A stretch of DNA of 64,000 nt from Acidimicrobiaceae bacterium. GTDB lineage: Bacteria > Actinomycetota > Acidimicrobiia > Acidimicrobiales > Aldehydirespiratoraceae. Positions 16,031 through 25,138 of the stretch are shown one piece after another. A model generated the notes under the pieces. It was not told the origin of the DNA, ran no database searches, and worked only from the letters and a program-made list of their open reading frames with translations. The stretch spans positions 1-64,000 of the forward strand of contig JAPOYA010000003.1 of assembly GCA_026706815.1 (NCBI GenBank), given 5' to 3'. The position numbers and the translations under genes are program-made. The first letter of the stretch is position 1, and every line of letters starts with the position of its first letter.

Positions 16031-16963
16031 CTAGTCGCGCAAGGCCGCCTCGAGCATGGAGAAGAAGTGGTCGCTCGGGTAGTGGGTCACAATATCGACG
16101 TTGGGTTCGCCGCCGCCGAAACCGAGCCGGTCGACCTCCATCACACCGCGTTGGGGGCCGTCGCCTACCATCACGTCCACATGCAAGCGCTGTGTCGTCG
16201 CCACGCTCGGGTCGATCGCATGGGCCATAGCGATCGGATCAGGCAGGTCGTCTCCCGCCAGCCCGTTCTCCATGGCGAACCTCCGGACCACCTGCGAGAT
16301 GTCGACCGCGAACTGCGACAGCGGGGTGCCGACGGCTTGCAGAGCCTCGAAGCGGTCGGCGTCGACCACTGCTGAGGCGATAGAGATGTCCCAGCCCACG
16401 AACTCGATGGGGAACCCGGCACGGGAAACCACGGCGGCCGCTTCGGGGTCGGCCCAGAAGTTGTACTCCGCCATGGCCGACACGTTGCCAGGCCCATGCA
16501 CACCGGTCCCGCCCATCACCACCACCCGGTCGACTGCGTCCGCGATCTCCGGCGCCAGCAGCACTGCGATGGCAAGGTTGGTCAACGGGCCCAGGGCCAC
16601 CAGCGTGATCTCACCGGGAGCACCCAGAATCGTCTCCACGATCACCTCGGCCCCGCGTCCCTCAGCGGGCACTCGACCCGACAGCGGATAGCCGGCGTCG
16701 CCCATCCCGTCTTCGCCATGGACGTACTGTGCTGTCTCAAGCGAGCGCATCATCGGCGATGCCGCACCCGCATGCACCGGCACTTCGGCTTCGGCACCGC
16801 ACAACTCCACCGTGTAGAGCGCGTTCTGGACTGCCTGGTCGAGGCCGACATTGCCCGACACAACGGTGATCGCCTCGACGGCGACGTCGGCGTGTCGCAG
16901 CGCCATGACCAGAGCAACGGCATCATCACTGGCGGTATCGGTGTCAATCAAGAATCTGCGCAT
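16031..16963 (-). CDS. Inosine-uridine preferring nucleoside hydrolase family protein
   Basis: 310 residues. The N-terminal DTDTASDDAVAL matches the DxDxxxDDAxA calcium-binding signature of nucleoside N-ribohydrolases, whose first and third acidic residues chelate the catalytic Ca2+. GPLTNLAIAV and VVMGGTG are further family segments. The enzyme is expected to hydrolyse the N-glycosidic bond of ribonucleosides to base plus ribose in purine or pyrimidine salvage. The gene converges with the M16 gene (18-bp gap) and diverges from ileS (80-bp gap). Substrate preference cannot be assigned from the visible residues. Confidence 0.9.
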   Translation of the reverse strand: MRRFLIDTDTASDDAVALVMALRHADVAVEAITVVSGNVGLDQAVQNALYTVELCGAEAEVPVHAGAASPMMRSLETAQYVHGEDGMGDAGYPLSGRVPAEGRGAEVIVETILGAPGEITLVALGPLTNLAIAVLLAPEIADAVDRVVVMGGTGVHGPGNVSAMAEYNFWADPEAAAVVSRAGFPIEFVGWDISIASAVVDADRFEALQAVGTPLSQFAVDISQVVRRFAMENGLAGDDLPDPIAMAHAIDPSVATTQRLHVDVMVGDGPQRGVMEVDRLGFGGGEPNVDIVTHYPSDHFFSMLEAALRD

Positions 16964-17043
16964 CCGCCGAGCCTAGACCCAGCCAAGCACCAACTCGTTC
17001 CCAGCGGGAGGCCAACGGCCGCGCGCCGGTAACCTGTGGGGCC

Positions 17044-20000
17044 ATGAACAACGCCGCGAACGCGCCGTATCCGCATGTCCAGAAAGCGGATCTGCCGGAC
17101 ATTGAGCGGCGCATTCTCCAATATTGGGCGGCCAACGGCATCTTCGAGACTTCGGTCGAGCAACGTCCGCTCGACGCGGAATACGTGTTTTATGACGGGC
17201 CGCCGTTCGCCAATGGACTCCCTCACCACGGGCATCTGCTCACCGGTTACGTCAAGGATGCGGTCCCCCGCTACTTCACGATGAAAGGCCGCAGGGTTGA
17301 GAGGCGCTTCGGTTGGGACTGTCACGGGCTGCCCGCCGAGATGGAGGCCGAGAAGGAACTCCCGGTGGCGGGCAGAGCTTCGATCATCGAGTACGGCATA
17401 GAGAAGTTCAACGAGCACTGCCGCTCCTCGGTGCTGAAATACACCAGAGAATGGGAGAAAACGGTCACCCGGCAAGCCCGCTGGGTCGACTTCGACAACG
17501 ACTACAAGACCATGGACCGCGACTACATGGAATCGGTCATGTGGGCGTTCAAACAGCTCTGGGACAAGGGGTTGATCTACCAGTCGAACCGGGTGCTGCC
17601 CTACAGCTGGGGCGCCGAGACGCCCTTGTCGAATCACGAGATCCGCCTCGACGACGCCACCCGGCCCCGTCAAGACCCGGCGATCACCGTGGCGTTCGAA
17701 CTCGACGACCCCGCCGGACTCCCCGGTTCCGGCGACACCGGCGCCGACGGGAGAGTGTCGATTCTGGCTTGGACCACCACACCGTGGACACTGCCGTCGA
17801 ACCTCGCCCTCAGCGTGGGGCCCGACCTCGCATATGCGGTGATGCGCGATGCCGACGGCAGCCGCTACGTGTTGAGCGAAGCCGCACTCGAGACCTACGA
17901 ACGCCAGCTGCGCGACGCCTCCCACATCGGCACCGTCAGCGGATCCGAGCTCGTCGGCCGCACCTATGCGCCGCTGTTCGACTTCTTCGCGGATATGGCG
18001 CAAGTCGATCCGCAAAACCCCCGCCACGGCAAAAACCGTGCCTTCGTCATCCTCGAAGGCGACTTCATCGACACTTCCGAAGGCACCGGCGTCGTGCACA
18101 TGGCGCCCGGATTCGGGGAGGACGACCAGCGCGTGGCAGCCGAAGCCGGCATAGGAACCGTGGTACCAGTGGACGATTCTGGTTGTTTCACCGAAGAAGT
18201 GACTGATTGGGCCGGCGTCAACGTGCTCGAAGCCAACGCCGGGATCATCAAGCGGTTGCGCGACACGGGTCGTCTGGTACGTCACGACAGCTACACCCAC
18301 AACTACCCGCACTGCTGGCGCACCGACACGCCGATCATCTACAGGGCCATGCCGAGTTGGTACGTGAGAGTCACCGAGATCCGCGACCGCCTGCTGGAGA
18401 CCAATCAGGAGATCAACTGGGTGCCCGGGCATATCCGCGACGGCCGCTTCGGCATGTGGCTCGAAGGGGCAAGAGACTGGTCGATCTCGCGCAATCGTTT
18501 CTGGGGCTCGCCCATCCCCGTCTGGGTCAGCGACAATCCCGATTTCCCCCGCACCGACGTGTACGGCAGCCTCGATGAGTTGGAGGCCGACTTCGGGGTG
18601 CGGCCCGACAACCTCCACCGACCCTTCATCGACGAACTGGTACGGCCCAACCCCGATGACCCGAGCGGCGAGTCGATGATGCGCCGGGTCCCCGAAGTTC
18701 TCGACTGCTGGTTCGAGTCCGGCGCCATGCCCTTCGCCCAGGTCCACTATCCGTTTGAGAACAAAGAATGGTTCGACGAGCATTTTCCCGCTGATTTCAT
18801 CGTCGAGTACATCAACCAGTCACGAGGCTGGTTCTACACGCTGCACGTGTTGGCCACCGCGCTGTTCGACCGGCCCGCATTCCAGAATGTCATCTGCCAC
18901 GGAATCCTGCTGGCCGATGACGGCGCCAAGCTCTCCAAGAAGCTGCGCAACTACACAGAGCCGGAAGACATCTTCTCGACGCAGGGCTCCGACGCTCTGC
19001 GCTGGTACTTCATGTCGTCCAACATCGTGCGCGGCGGTGACGCTCGGATCTCTGACCAGGCCATCGACGATGTCGTCCGCCAGGTGATCCTGCCGATCTG
19101 GAACGCCTATTCGTTCTTCACGCTCTACGCCAACGTCGAGAGCTACCGGGCCTCGTTCCGCACCGACAGCGACGAGCTGCTCGACCGTTACATTCTCGCC
19201 AAGACCCGCGACCTCATCGCCAAGACCGAGGCTCGGATGGACGCCTACGACCTGGCCGGAGCGGCCGCGGAGATCCGCTCTTTCATCGACGCGCTCAACA
19301 ACTGGTACATCCGCCGTTCCCGGGACCGCTTCTGGGGCGTGGACGGCAGCGGCGCAGACGTAGGCGGGCTCGACACGCTCTACAGCGTGCTCATCACGCT
19401 TGTGCAGGCAGCCGCACCCTTCTTGCCGATGATCAGCGAAGAGATCTGGCTGGGCCTGTCCGGAGCCGACGAGTCTCTGGCGCCTTCGGTGCACCTCTGC
19501 GACTGGCCGTCGGTCGACGATTTCCCTGCCGACGATGAACTGGTGGCCGCAATGGACCGGCTTCGAGACGTCGCCTCCACGGCATTGCGGCTGCGCGAGG
19601 ACGAAGGTCTGCGGGTGCGACTGCCGCTGGCATCGCTCACCGTGGCGGGCCGTGACGCAACCACTCTGGAGCCGTTCAGCGAACTGCTAGCCGATGAGCT
19701 GAACGTCAAAGCAGTACACGTCACCGACGAGATCGGGAGCCTTGCCACGTTGATTCTGCGCCCCGACGGCAAAGCGCTCGGTCCGCGCCTCGGTTCGGCT
19801 GTTCAAGCTGTGTTCGCCGCTGCCCGCGCCGGCCAATGGGAGGCCAACGCCGACGGCACCGTTTCGGTCGCCGATCAGGTGCTGAGCGCGCAGGAATACG
19901 AACTGGTGCTGGAGTCCCCCGAAGGCGTGGCTGCCGCGGCGCTGCGCTCCAACGACGCTGTCGTCAGTATCGACGCCAACCTCACTCCAGAACTCGAAGC

Positions 20001-20265
20001 CGAAGGACTCGCCCGAGACATGGTCCGCGAGATCCAGAACGCCCGCCGAGCCGAAGACCTTGTCGTCACCGACCGCATCGAAGTCTGGGTCACGGCCGGG
20101 TCCGCTGCCGCTCTCGACTCGCTCGCAGAACACAGCGACTATGTGTCTGAGCAGGTGCTGGCCACTCGAATCAGCACTGAGGCGGCCCCTAGAGACCTGC
20201 GCGTCCACGAAGCCGAGATCGACAGCGGACCGTTCTGCTTCTCGCTGCGCACGACTCTCCCGTAG
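17044..20265 (+). CDS. ileS: Isoleucyl-tRNA synthetase
   Basis: 1073 residues of a class I aminoacyl-tRNA synthetase charging tRNA-Ile. The HIGH signature appears as HHGHL within NGLPHHGHLLTGYVKD, and the KMSKS loop as KLSKK before LRNYTEP. The CP1 editing domain has WTTTPWTLPSNLAL, which removes mischarged valine. The length and the lack of a C-terminal zinc-binding cysteine cluster fit the IleS2 type, which is known for lower mupirocin sensitivity. This subtype assignment is inference. The start ATG at 17044 lies 8 bp after a TAACCT hexamer, so the leader is short. The downstream gene begins about 90 bp after the stop on the same strand. Confidence 0.96.
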   Translation: MNNAANAPYPHVQKADLPDIERRILQYWAANGIFETSVEQRPLDAEYVFYDGPPFANGLPHHGHLLTGYVKDAVPRYFTMKGRRVERRFGWDCHGLPAEMEAEKELPVAGRASIIEYGIEKFNEHCRSSVLKYTREWEKTVTRQARWVDFDNDYKTMDRDYMESVMWAFKQLWDKGLIYQSNRVLPYSWGAETPLSNHEIRLDDATRPRQDPAITVAFELDDPAGLPGSGDTGADGRVSILAWTTTPWTLPSNLALSVGPDLAYAVMRDADGSRYVLSEAALETYERQLRDASHIGTVSGSELVGRTYAPLFDFFADMAQVDPQNPRHGKNRAFVILEGDFIDTSEGTGVVHMAPGFGEDDQRVAAEAGIGTVVPVDDSGCFTEEVTDWAGVNVLEANAGIIKRLRDTGRLVRHDSYTHNYPHCWRTDTPIIYRAMPSWYVRVTEIRDRLLETNQEINWVPGHIRDGRFGMWLEGARDWSISRNRFWGSPIPVWVSDNPDFPRTDVYGSLDELEADFGVRPDNLHRPFIDELVRPNPDDPSGESMMRRVPEVLDCWFESGAMPFAQVHYPFENKEWFDEHFPADFIVEYINQSRGWFYTLHVLATALFDRPAFQNVICHGILLADDGAKLSKKLRNYTEPEDIFSTQGSDALRWYFMSSNIVRGGDARISDQAIDDVVRQVILPIWNAYSFFTLYANVESYRASFRTDSDELLDRYILAKTRDLIAKTEARMDAYDLAGAAAEIRSFIDALNNWYIRRSRDRFWGVDGSGADVGGLDTLYSVLITLVQAAAPFLPMISEEIWLGLSGADESLAPSVHLCDWPSVDDFPADDELVAAMDRLRDVASTALRLREDEGLRVRLPLASLTVAGRDATTLEPFSELLADELNVKAVHVTDEIGSLATLILRPDGKALGPRLGSAVQAVFAAARAGQWEANADGTVSVADQVLSAQEYELVLESPEGVAAAALRSNDAVVSIDANLTPELEAEGLARDMVREIQNARRAEDLVVTDRIEVWVTAGSAAALDSLAEHSDYVSEQVLATRISTEAAPRDLRVHEAEIDSGPFCFSLRTTLP

Positions 20266-20354
20266 AGTTGGTCGAGACAGCAAGCGAGCAGCGTCCCTCG
20301 AAGCGGTTTCAGGACGGTGTGTCAAAACGTCGGGTATTCGGACAGACTGCTGGG

Positions 20355-21749
20355 GTGACGAGGCCAGTTGTCAACCTTGTTGATCCTGCGGATCTGACAG
20401 AAGAAGATGTGGTGGAGGCTCTCGCGCGTATCGCGGCCCAGGATGCTGGGCTGGCGCATTCGGCGGACCATGCCTATGAAGTACTGACATGGGGAGAGGG
20501 GCCGGGAGTGCTCCGCCAGGCAGGTCTGCAGTTCTGGCTCTGGTATACGGTGCCCACGAAGTACATCACCGACGAGGCGGGGTATATGAGCCGCTTGGCG
20601 CAGGGAGCCGCTGCACTGTTCGACGAACTCGGATTGCACGCGTATTCAGCTATCTGCCGGTCGTCTATCACCGCGGAGGTGCATGCCGCATATGACCGCA
20701 GCGGCACCGAGGGGCAACGGGTGGCGAGCCGGGCAATCGAGAAGTCCGGCGTCAGCCCCTCCGATTTGGCCGATTTCTCCTGGAGCGACTTCATGGGCGG
20801 CGAGGAGTCGTCAGCCCACTCGGCGGTCGAGGATGCTTTGGAGCGGGCTATCGCAGCCAGAGACTTGGTGGTGGGGGGTCGTGGCTGGCGTGTTGCGCAG
20901 GCTGCGGTGGTGGAGTCCGCCTTGGACGGCGACCACCCTGATCTGCCGGGCCAGTCGTGGCGCACGGCGGTGCTAACCGAGCGGCTGGAATGTTGGATCG
21001 GCGCGGCCGAGCGCCAGAGCAACCGACTTGGATCGGCCCGAGCAGCGGTGGCGAACCGGATATTGCACCCTGCCCAACCTCCCAGCGGCCTCCTTGCCGC
21101 GGTCGCTCCCCTGATATGGCTCCTTGATCGCCACGGCGATGAGCAGCCCTTGACCCAGGCGGGCTATCTCACACCGTCGTTCGTGAGGTCGCTGCAGGAC
21201 GAGCGACCGGGGGCACTCAAGGCTCCTTTGTCTCGTGAGATAAGCAAGGAAGGAGACGATGTCGCGTTGTTGGTCCTGCGGGAGTGGCTGCAACTCGCCG
21301 GGGCGCTGCGCAAGCGCAAGTCGAAGCTGGTGCGGACCAGCGCCGGGGCGGCAATGGCCACAGACCCGGCCCAAGCCTGGAATGCCCTGACTCGGCACTT
21401 GGCTCCTCGGGGATGGGAAGGCTTCGTAGCAGAGGCTGCGCTGCTGCACCTGCTCGACGCTGCAAACCGCGATGTGGAGCCGTCATATGATTCAGTTCTA
21501 GCGTTCGTGGCCGCCGTTGCCGAAGACATGGGATGGACAACCACAGAAGAGGGAGAGCGGCGAGTGCCCTCAGAGATCGACGTGGCATGGGCACTGTTCG
21601 ACAGCCGCCGCCTATGGGAGACATGCGACCTGATCACCGCACAGAGAACCTGGCAAGATCAGCGTTTCGCGTTGACTGAGGCGGGCGAAGCAGCCGCACT
21701 CGGCTACCTGCGCCACACCGCCGCCGGTCCCCGCACCTCGCTGGAATGA
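20355..21749 (+). CDS. Uncharacterised protein with pRiA4b ORF-3-like helical region
   Basis: About 464 residues, mostly helical, with no signal peptide or membrane segment. The segment PLTQAGYLTPSFVRSL, followed by LREWLQLAGALRKRKSKLVRTSAG and a DPAQAWNAL motif, resembles the C-terminal winged-helix-like region found in plasmid pRiA4b ORF-3 family proteins, whose function is unknown. The N-terminal half, with FSWSDFMGG, is not recognised. The frame extends upstream to 20268, but the GTG at 20355 removes a low-complexity leader. This gene is the first of an accessory block with a HEAT/nuclease-like protein and a DNA methyltransferase. Whether the three work together is unknown. Confidence 0.65.
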   Translation: MTRPVVNLVDPADLTEEDVVEALARIAAQDAGLAHSADHAYEVLTWGEGPGVLRQAGLQFWLWYTVPTKYITDEAGYMSRLAQGAAALFDELGLHAYSAICRSSITAEVHAAYDRSGTEGQRVASRAIEKSGVSPSDLADFSWSDFMGGEESSAHSAVEDALERAIAARDLVVGGRGWRVAQAAVVESALDGDHPDLPGQSWRTAVLTERLECWIGAAERQSNRLGSARAAVANRILHPAQPPSGLLAAVAPLIWLLDRHGDEQPLTQAGYLTPSFVRSLQDERPGALKAPLSREISKEGDDVALLVLREWLQLAGALRKRKSKLVRTSAGAAMATDPAQAWNALTRHLAPRGWEGFVAEAALLHLLDAANRDVEPSYDSVLAFVAAVAEDMGWTTTEEGERRVPSEIDVAWALFDSRRLWETCDLITAQRTWQDQRFALTEAGEAAALGYLRHTAAGPRTSLE

Positions 21750-21831
21750 AGCCCGTGGGCGTACAGGTTTCGAAGCAATACTCCGAGCGTTTTTCAGGAG
21801 GGTCACTGCTGTGGGCTGGTGCCGAAGGCAG

Positions 21832-23301
21832 TTAACGGAATCGTATTTTCTGAACGTCGAGCGCGTCCAAGCCCTCTTTACCGTCCTGTCTGAGCCAATC
21901 CTCTTGACCTAGCCACATGGGGAGCAACGCATCTTCGATGTCGGGAGTCAAGCGGTCCCCAGCAAGGCTCCTGACCAATGCAGGAGGTAATTCACCCAGC
22001 GCTCGAAGCGCCAAAAGGCGAGTGTTGCCCTCAGTCTCCGCGGCATTGAGCAGTGCGCCAACACAGCGGTGACGCTGGAGAAGCTGGGCGGCTGTAGGGG
22101 CTTTGATCGCGTCCCCTTCCGAGAGCCAATCGAACAGTTTGCTCAGCAGATCTCTTGAAATCTCATCAACCGCCGAAATCGCGTGCAACGCCACCAAAGA
22201 TTCCGAGTCAACGAATCTGTCGAGCAACATCTCGGGTTTTCTCGCCTCACCCTGACCCAACCCCCAAGCCGCCGCCGCTCGCAACTCGCTTGGAAGACCT
22301 GACAACGCCGCTATCTCAGCAAGAGCGTCCGCTGCAGCGTCATCCGGCAGTTCGGCAATCGCTAGCACCGCTTCCATTTGCTGGTCGACTCCGGTTGCCG
22401 GGTCGGTGATCTCCTTCATGATCTTGCTGACCCAATGGTCGGGTTGAAGCCGAGCCAGAGAAACCCGTGCTTCAAGGCGGATCCTCCAATCCACAAGGCT
22501 TTCTTCGCCAATTCGGGCTAGAACGTCCAAGTGCTCACGATGCCCCAAAGCTCCTGCCGCTTTAATCGCCGCGTATTTCTCTACGTCATCGTCTGAGGCC
22601 AAAGCGGTGCCCAAGTCCCAAGAGTCGCCTGGACATACCGGGTTCGGCTCCTGCTCGACAACCCCCGCGAGTACCTTGTCTCCTCCCTGGAAGCGTTCAC
22701 CGGGTTTGGAATAGACAGACCTCGGGTCCGTCCAGTTCTTCCACTGCCAATAACGCTGCACCCTTCCGTCCGCTCCTTTGAAGACAATCCGACCTTCATC
22801 GTCTACCGCGACAAATTGCCCGCGTTTCGCCGGCACCCAACAAGGCCATGAGAGCGTGACTTCAGAACCTTCCGATGCTGCTTTGGGGCTTGAGCGCTTA
22901 GCCTGCGCGACGCTAGATCGAAGGGCATCCGTCGAGAAGAAGATCACAGGACCACAACGAGGCGGGTCCCAGTCGATGTCTGCTAGGAGGAATGCGAACA
23001 GGTCCTCACCGCGCATCCCACCTGCGTCCCACTGGCGCCCGGGCGCGTCTGAGTGAGAGAGCATGATCTTGAGCTTCGACTTCGCCCTTGACTCAACTCT
23101 CAGTCCGCATCGCACGCACAGAAGATCAGGAAGCCGCAACCGCTTGATCTTTGTCTGCCACACCTTGTTGGCCATCGCATAACGCTCAAGTTCTATGGGG
23201 CGATGCGCGAATTTCGCTCGAAGGCAGTCAGCCACCGCAGCAGTCCCCACAGCGCCGACCGACACAAAACGTGCAAAGTCAGCGTCTTCTTTGAAACCCA
23301 C
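21832..23301 (-). CDS. Putative PD-(D/E)XK nuclease with C-terminal HEAT repeats, partner of the adjacent methyltransferase
   Basis: About 489 residues. The N-terminal third contains KRLRLPDLLCVRCGL and VESRAKSKLKIMLSHS. A proline-aspartate, a gap of about ten residues, then Glu-x-Arg-x-Lys on a strand resembles a PD-(D/E)XK nuclease core. A CVRC pair and AGRQWDAG-type residues follow. The C-terminal half (from about residue 240) consists of alpha-helical HEAT-like repeats with LGHREHLDVLARIG, SLVDWRIRLEARVSLA, ELPDDAAADALAEIA and SELRAAAAWGLG. The frame is open to 23403, but conservation appears to begin at GFKEDADFARF, so I chose the GTG at 23299-23301. It is transcribed away from the methyltransferase across 86 bp. 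The fold reading is by eye; a non-nuclease DNA-binding role is possible. Confidence 0.6.
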   Translation of the reverse strand: MGFKEDADFARFVSVGAVGTAAVADCLRAKFAHRPIELERYAMANKVWQTKIKRLRLPDLLCVRCGLRVESRAKSKLKIMLSHSDAPGRQWDAGGMRGEDLFAFLLADIDWDPPRCGPVIFFSTDALRSSVAQAKRSSPKAASEGSEVTLSWPCWVPAKRGQFVAVDDEGRIVFKGADGRVQRYWQWKNWTDPRSVYSKPGERFQGGDKVLAGVVEQEPNPVCPGDSWDLGTALASDDDVEKYAAIKAAGALGHREHLDVLARIGEESLVDWRIRLEARVSLARLQPDHWVSKIMKEITDPATGVDQQMEAVLAIAELPDDAAADALAEIAALSGLPSELRAAAAWGLGQGEARKPEMLLDRFVDSESLVALHAISAVDEISRDLLSKLFDWLSEGDAIKAPTAAQLLQRHRCVGALLNAAETEGNTRLLALRALGELPPALVRSLAGDRLTPDIEDALLPMWLGQEDWLRQDGKEGLDALDVQKIRFR

Positions 23302-23316
23302 ACCAAGGCCGTTCTG

Positions 23317-23344
23317 GACGCATACATGTCGGAGTGTATGTGTC
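23317..23344. promoter_or_regulatory. Imperfect dyad in the divergent promoter region, candidate operator
   Basis: GACGCATACA at 23317-23326 and TGTATGTGTC at 23335-23344 are inverted copies with nine of ten positions matching, separated by 8 bp. The dyad is centred between the divergent starts of the nuclease-like and methyltransferase genes, where restriction-modification operons often carry a controller or methyltransferase binding site. No separate C-protein gene is seen. Confidence 0.55.
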
Positions 23345-23348
23345 GAAT

Positions 23349-23371
23349 ACCCCGAACTTGTCACACGGGGT
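23349..23371. promoter_or_regulatory. Second inverted repeat upstream of the methyltransferase
   Basis: ACCCCG at 23349-23354 and CGGGGT at 23366-23371 are perfect 6-bp inverted arms separated by 11 bp. The repeat lies just upstream of the methyltransferase start at 23388 and could be an operator or an RNA hairpin in its leader. Confidence 0.4.
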
Positions 23372-23387
23372 GGGTAAGGTCCACTGT

Positions 23388-25118
23388 GTGAGCGAAAACG
23401 CACTTCATGGTCTGCCGTCTACCGTTTCAGTCAAACGCAGCGATCCCGTGTACATGGCCCATGCGTACCTGACCAAAGTTCCAGTCGCAGGGATCGTGCC
23501 GTTCATCGAGGAGTTCACCAGCGAGGGTGACATCGTGTTGGACCCCTTCGCTGGATCAGGGATGACGGGAGTGGCCGCGTTGATAACCGGCAGACGGGCA
23601 AGGCTGTGCGATGTGTCGGTGCTTGGGCGACATATCGGAACCAACTATTTGAACTTGGTATCCGAGGAGCATCTGCGGAAGCATGCCGACGAGGTTCTAA
23701 TTCGCGCCGCGGAACACCTCGGCGATGTGTACGGCGTTCCCTGCGACCAGTGCGGAGCCGACGCCCAGATCGCCAAGACCGTTTGGTCGTCTGTCATGGA
23801 GTGCTCAGACTGCTGCGGAAGTTTCAACTACTACCGCACTCTGGAGGCAGCCGACTGGAAGAAGGAGCACATGGCCTGCCCACGATGCGGAAGTTCCGTT
23901 TCAAGCAGGTGTCGGCGGCTTTTTGAAACGCCGGTCGTTGACTCAATCGTATGCGAGTGTCATCGGACTCAAATTGAGCAACCCCATCAATCGCCACCGG
24001 TGGATGTAAGCCCTAACGGACATTGGCGGCCAGACGTCTCCGTCGACGAATCCCGTCAGATGTATGTCGCATCGGCACTGGGCCGCCATGGCCTTACCTC
24101 GGTAGCGTCGTTCTATTCCCCCCGCAATCTCCGCGTCCTGGCCACGCTTTGGGCCGAGATAGGCGAAATTGCCGACGAGGACTTGCGCGGGAAGCTTAGC
24201 TTCGTGTTCACAGCCATTTTGACACGGGCGAGCAAGCGATACCAGTGGTCGCGCCAGCGCCCCTTGAACGCGGCGAATGCCAACTACTACGTAGCCCCCG
24301 TGTTCTACGAGTGGAACGTCTTTGACCTCTTCAACCGAAAGGCAGAAGCTGCAATCCGCTCCGACCGCTGGATTCTCGATCAACGCCGCGATCGTATCGG
24401 CCCGCAAGCAGGCGAAGGCTTCGATATCGCGTACCACCGTGCCAATGCCGCAGCCCTACCCTTCGACGACGACTCAGTTGACTACGTGTTCACTGACCCC
24501 CCGTTCGGCGCCAACATTTTCTACTCCGACATGAACCTCTTCCAAGAGGCTTGGATGTCCGAGTTCACCGATCCAGACGAGGAGGCAGTGATCGACCGGG
24601 TGGACACCGGAACCGCCAGAACGGCTGACCGCTACGAGCGGATCATGGTTGGTGCTCTACGGGAGTGCCTTCGGGTCCTGAAGCCTGAGGGGTTCATCAC
24701 CCTGCTCTTCGGCAACAGCTCCGGCAAGATGTGGCAGCTCCTCCAACGGTCCATATCAGCCGCCGGGCTGGAGGTGGTTCCTGAGCTCATTGCAATGCTG
24801 GACAAAGGCCAGCGCTCGGTCAAAGGACTCGCTTCTGGTTTCGAGAACACAGCCACTCTTGATCTAATGCTCACACTGCGACCTGCTACGGGTCCGCCAT
24901 CAGAATTGACTGAACCCCCGCGGGCGGACTTGGAGGAACTTGTCCATAGGCAGCTTGCCGCAGGTCTCGACGTCAATCCCAGTTTGCTCTATCTGGAACT
25001 ACTTCGACACGGTTTCCGCTCTGGATGGAACCTCAGTCAGATCAATCTGCGAAACGTGAACGAGATAATCCAAAACGCCGATCGAACGGTCGACCGACGC
25101 AGCGCCCGAGTGCTTTGA
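23388..25118 (+). CDS. DNA methyltransferase with zinc ribbons (COG1743-like, probably adenine-specific)
   Basis: About 576 residues. The SAM-binding motif I, DPFAGSGMTG, is at residues 52-61, and the catalytic motif IV, DPPF, at 370-373 (in YVFTDPPFGANIFYS). The order I then IV fits alpha/gamma-type amino methyltransferases. Between them, three CxxC pairs (CDQC near 119, CSDC near 139, CPRC near 164) form Zn-ribbon-like elements, as in the COG1743 group of adenine-specific methylases. DPPF rather than DPPY is an allowed variant. The GTG at 23388 has a GGGTAAGG ribosome site; a longer in-frame start at 23334 would overlap the dyad. With the divergent nuclease-like gene it looks like a modification subunit. 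The recognition site is unknown. Confidence 0.82.
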   Translation: MSENALHGLPSTVSVKRSDPVYMAHAYLTKVPVAGIVPFIEEFTSEGDIVLDPFAGSGMTGVAALITGRRARLCDVSVLGRHIGTNYLNLVSEEHLRKHADEVLIRAAEHLGDVYGVPCDQCGADAQIAKTVWSSVMECSDCCGSFNYYRTLEAADWKKEHMACPRCGSSVSSRCRRLFETPVVDSIVCECHRTQIEQPHQSPPVDVSPNGHWRPDVSVDESRQMYVASALGRHGLTSVASFYSPRNLRVLATLWAEIGEIADEDLRGKLSFVFTAILTRASKRYQWSRQRPLNAANANYYVAPVFYEWNVFDLFNRKAEAAIRSDRWILDQRRDRIGPQAGEGFDIAYHRANAAALPFDDDSVDYVFTDPPFGANIFYSDMNLFQEAWMSEFTDPDEEAVIDRVDTGTARTADRYERIMVGALRECLRVLKPEGFITLLFGNSSGKMWQLLQRSISAAGLEVVPELIAMLDKGQRSVKGLASGFENTATLDLMLTLRPATGPPSELTEPPRADLEELVHRQLAAGLDVNPSLLYLELLRHGFRSGWNLSQINLRNVNEIIQNADRTVDRRSARVL

Positions 25119-25138
25119 ATCGGTCCCTCCAGCGAATT

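Noticed and set aside
16948-18783. Leftward open frame of 611 codons
   Set aside because: It is the shadow of ileS and has no recognisable domain; ileS is certain on the other strand.
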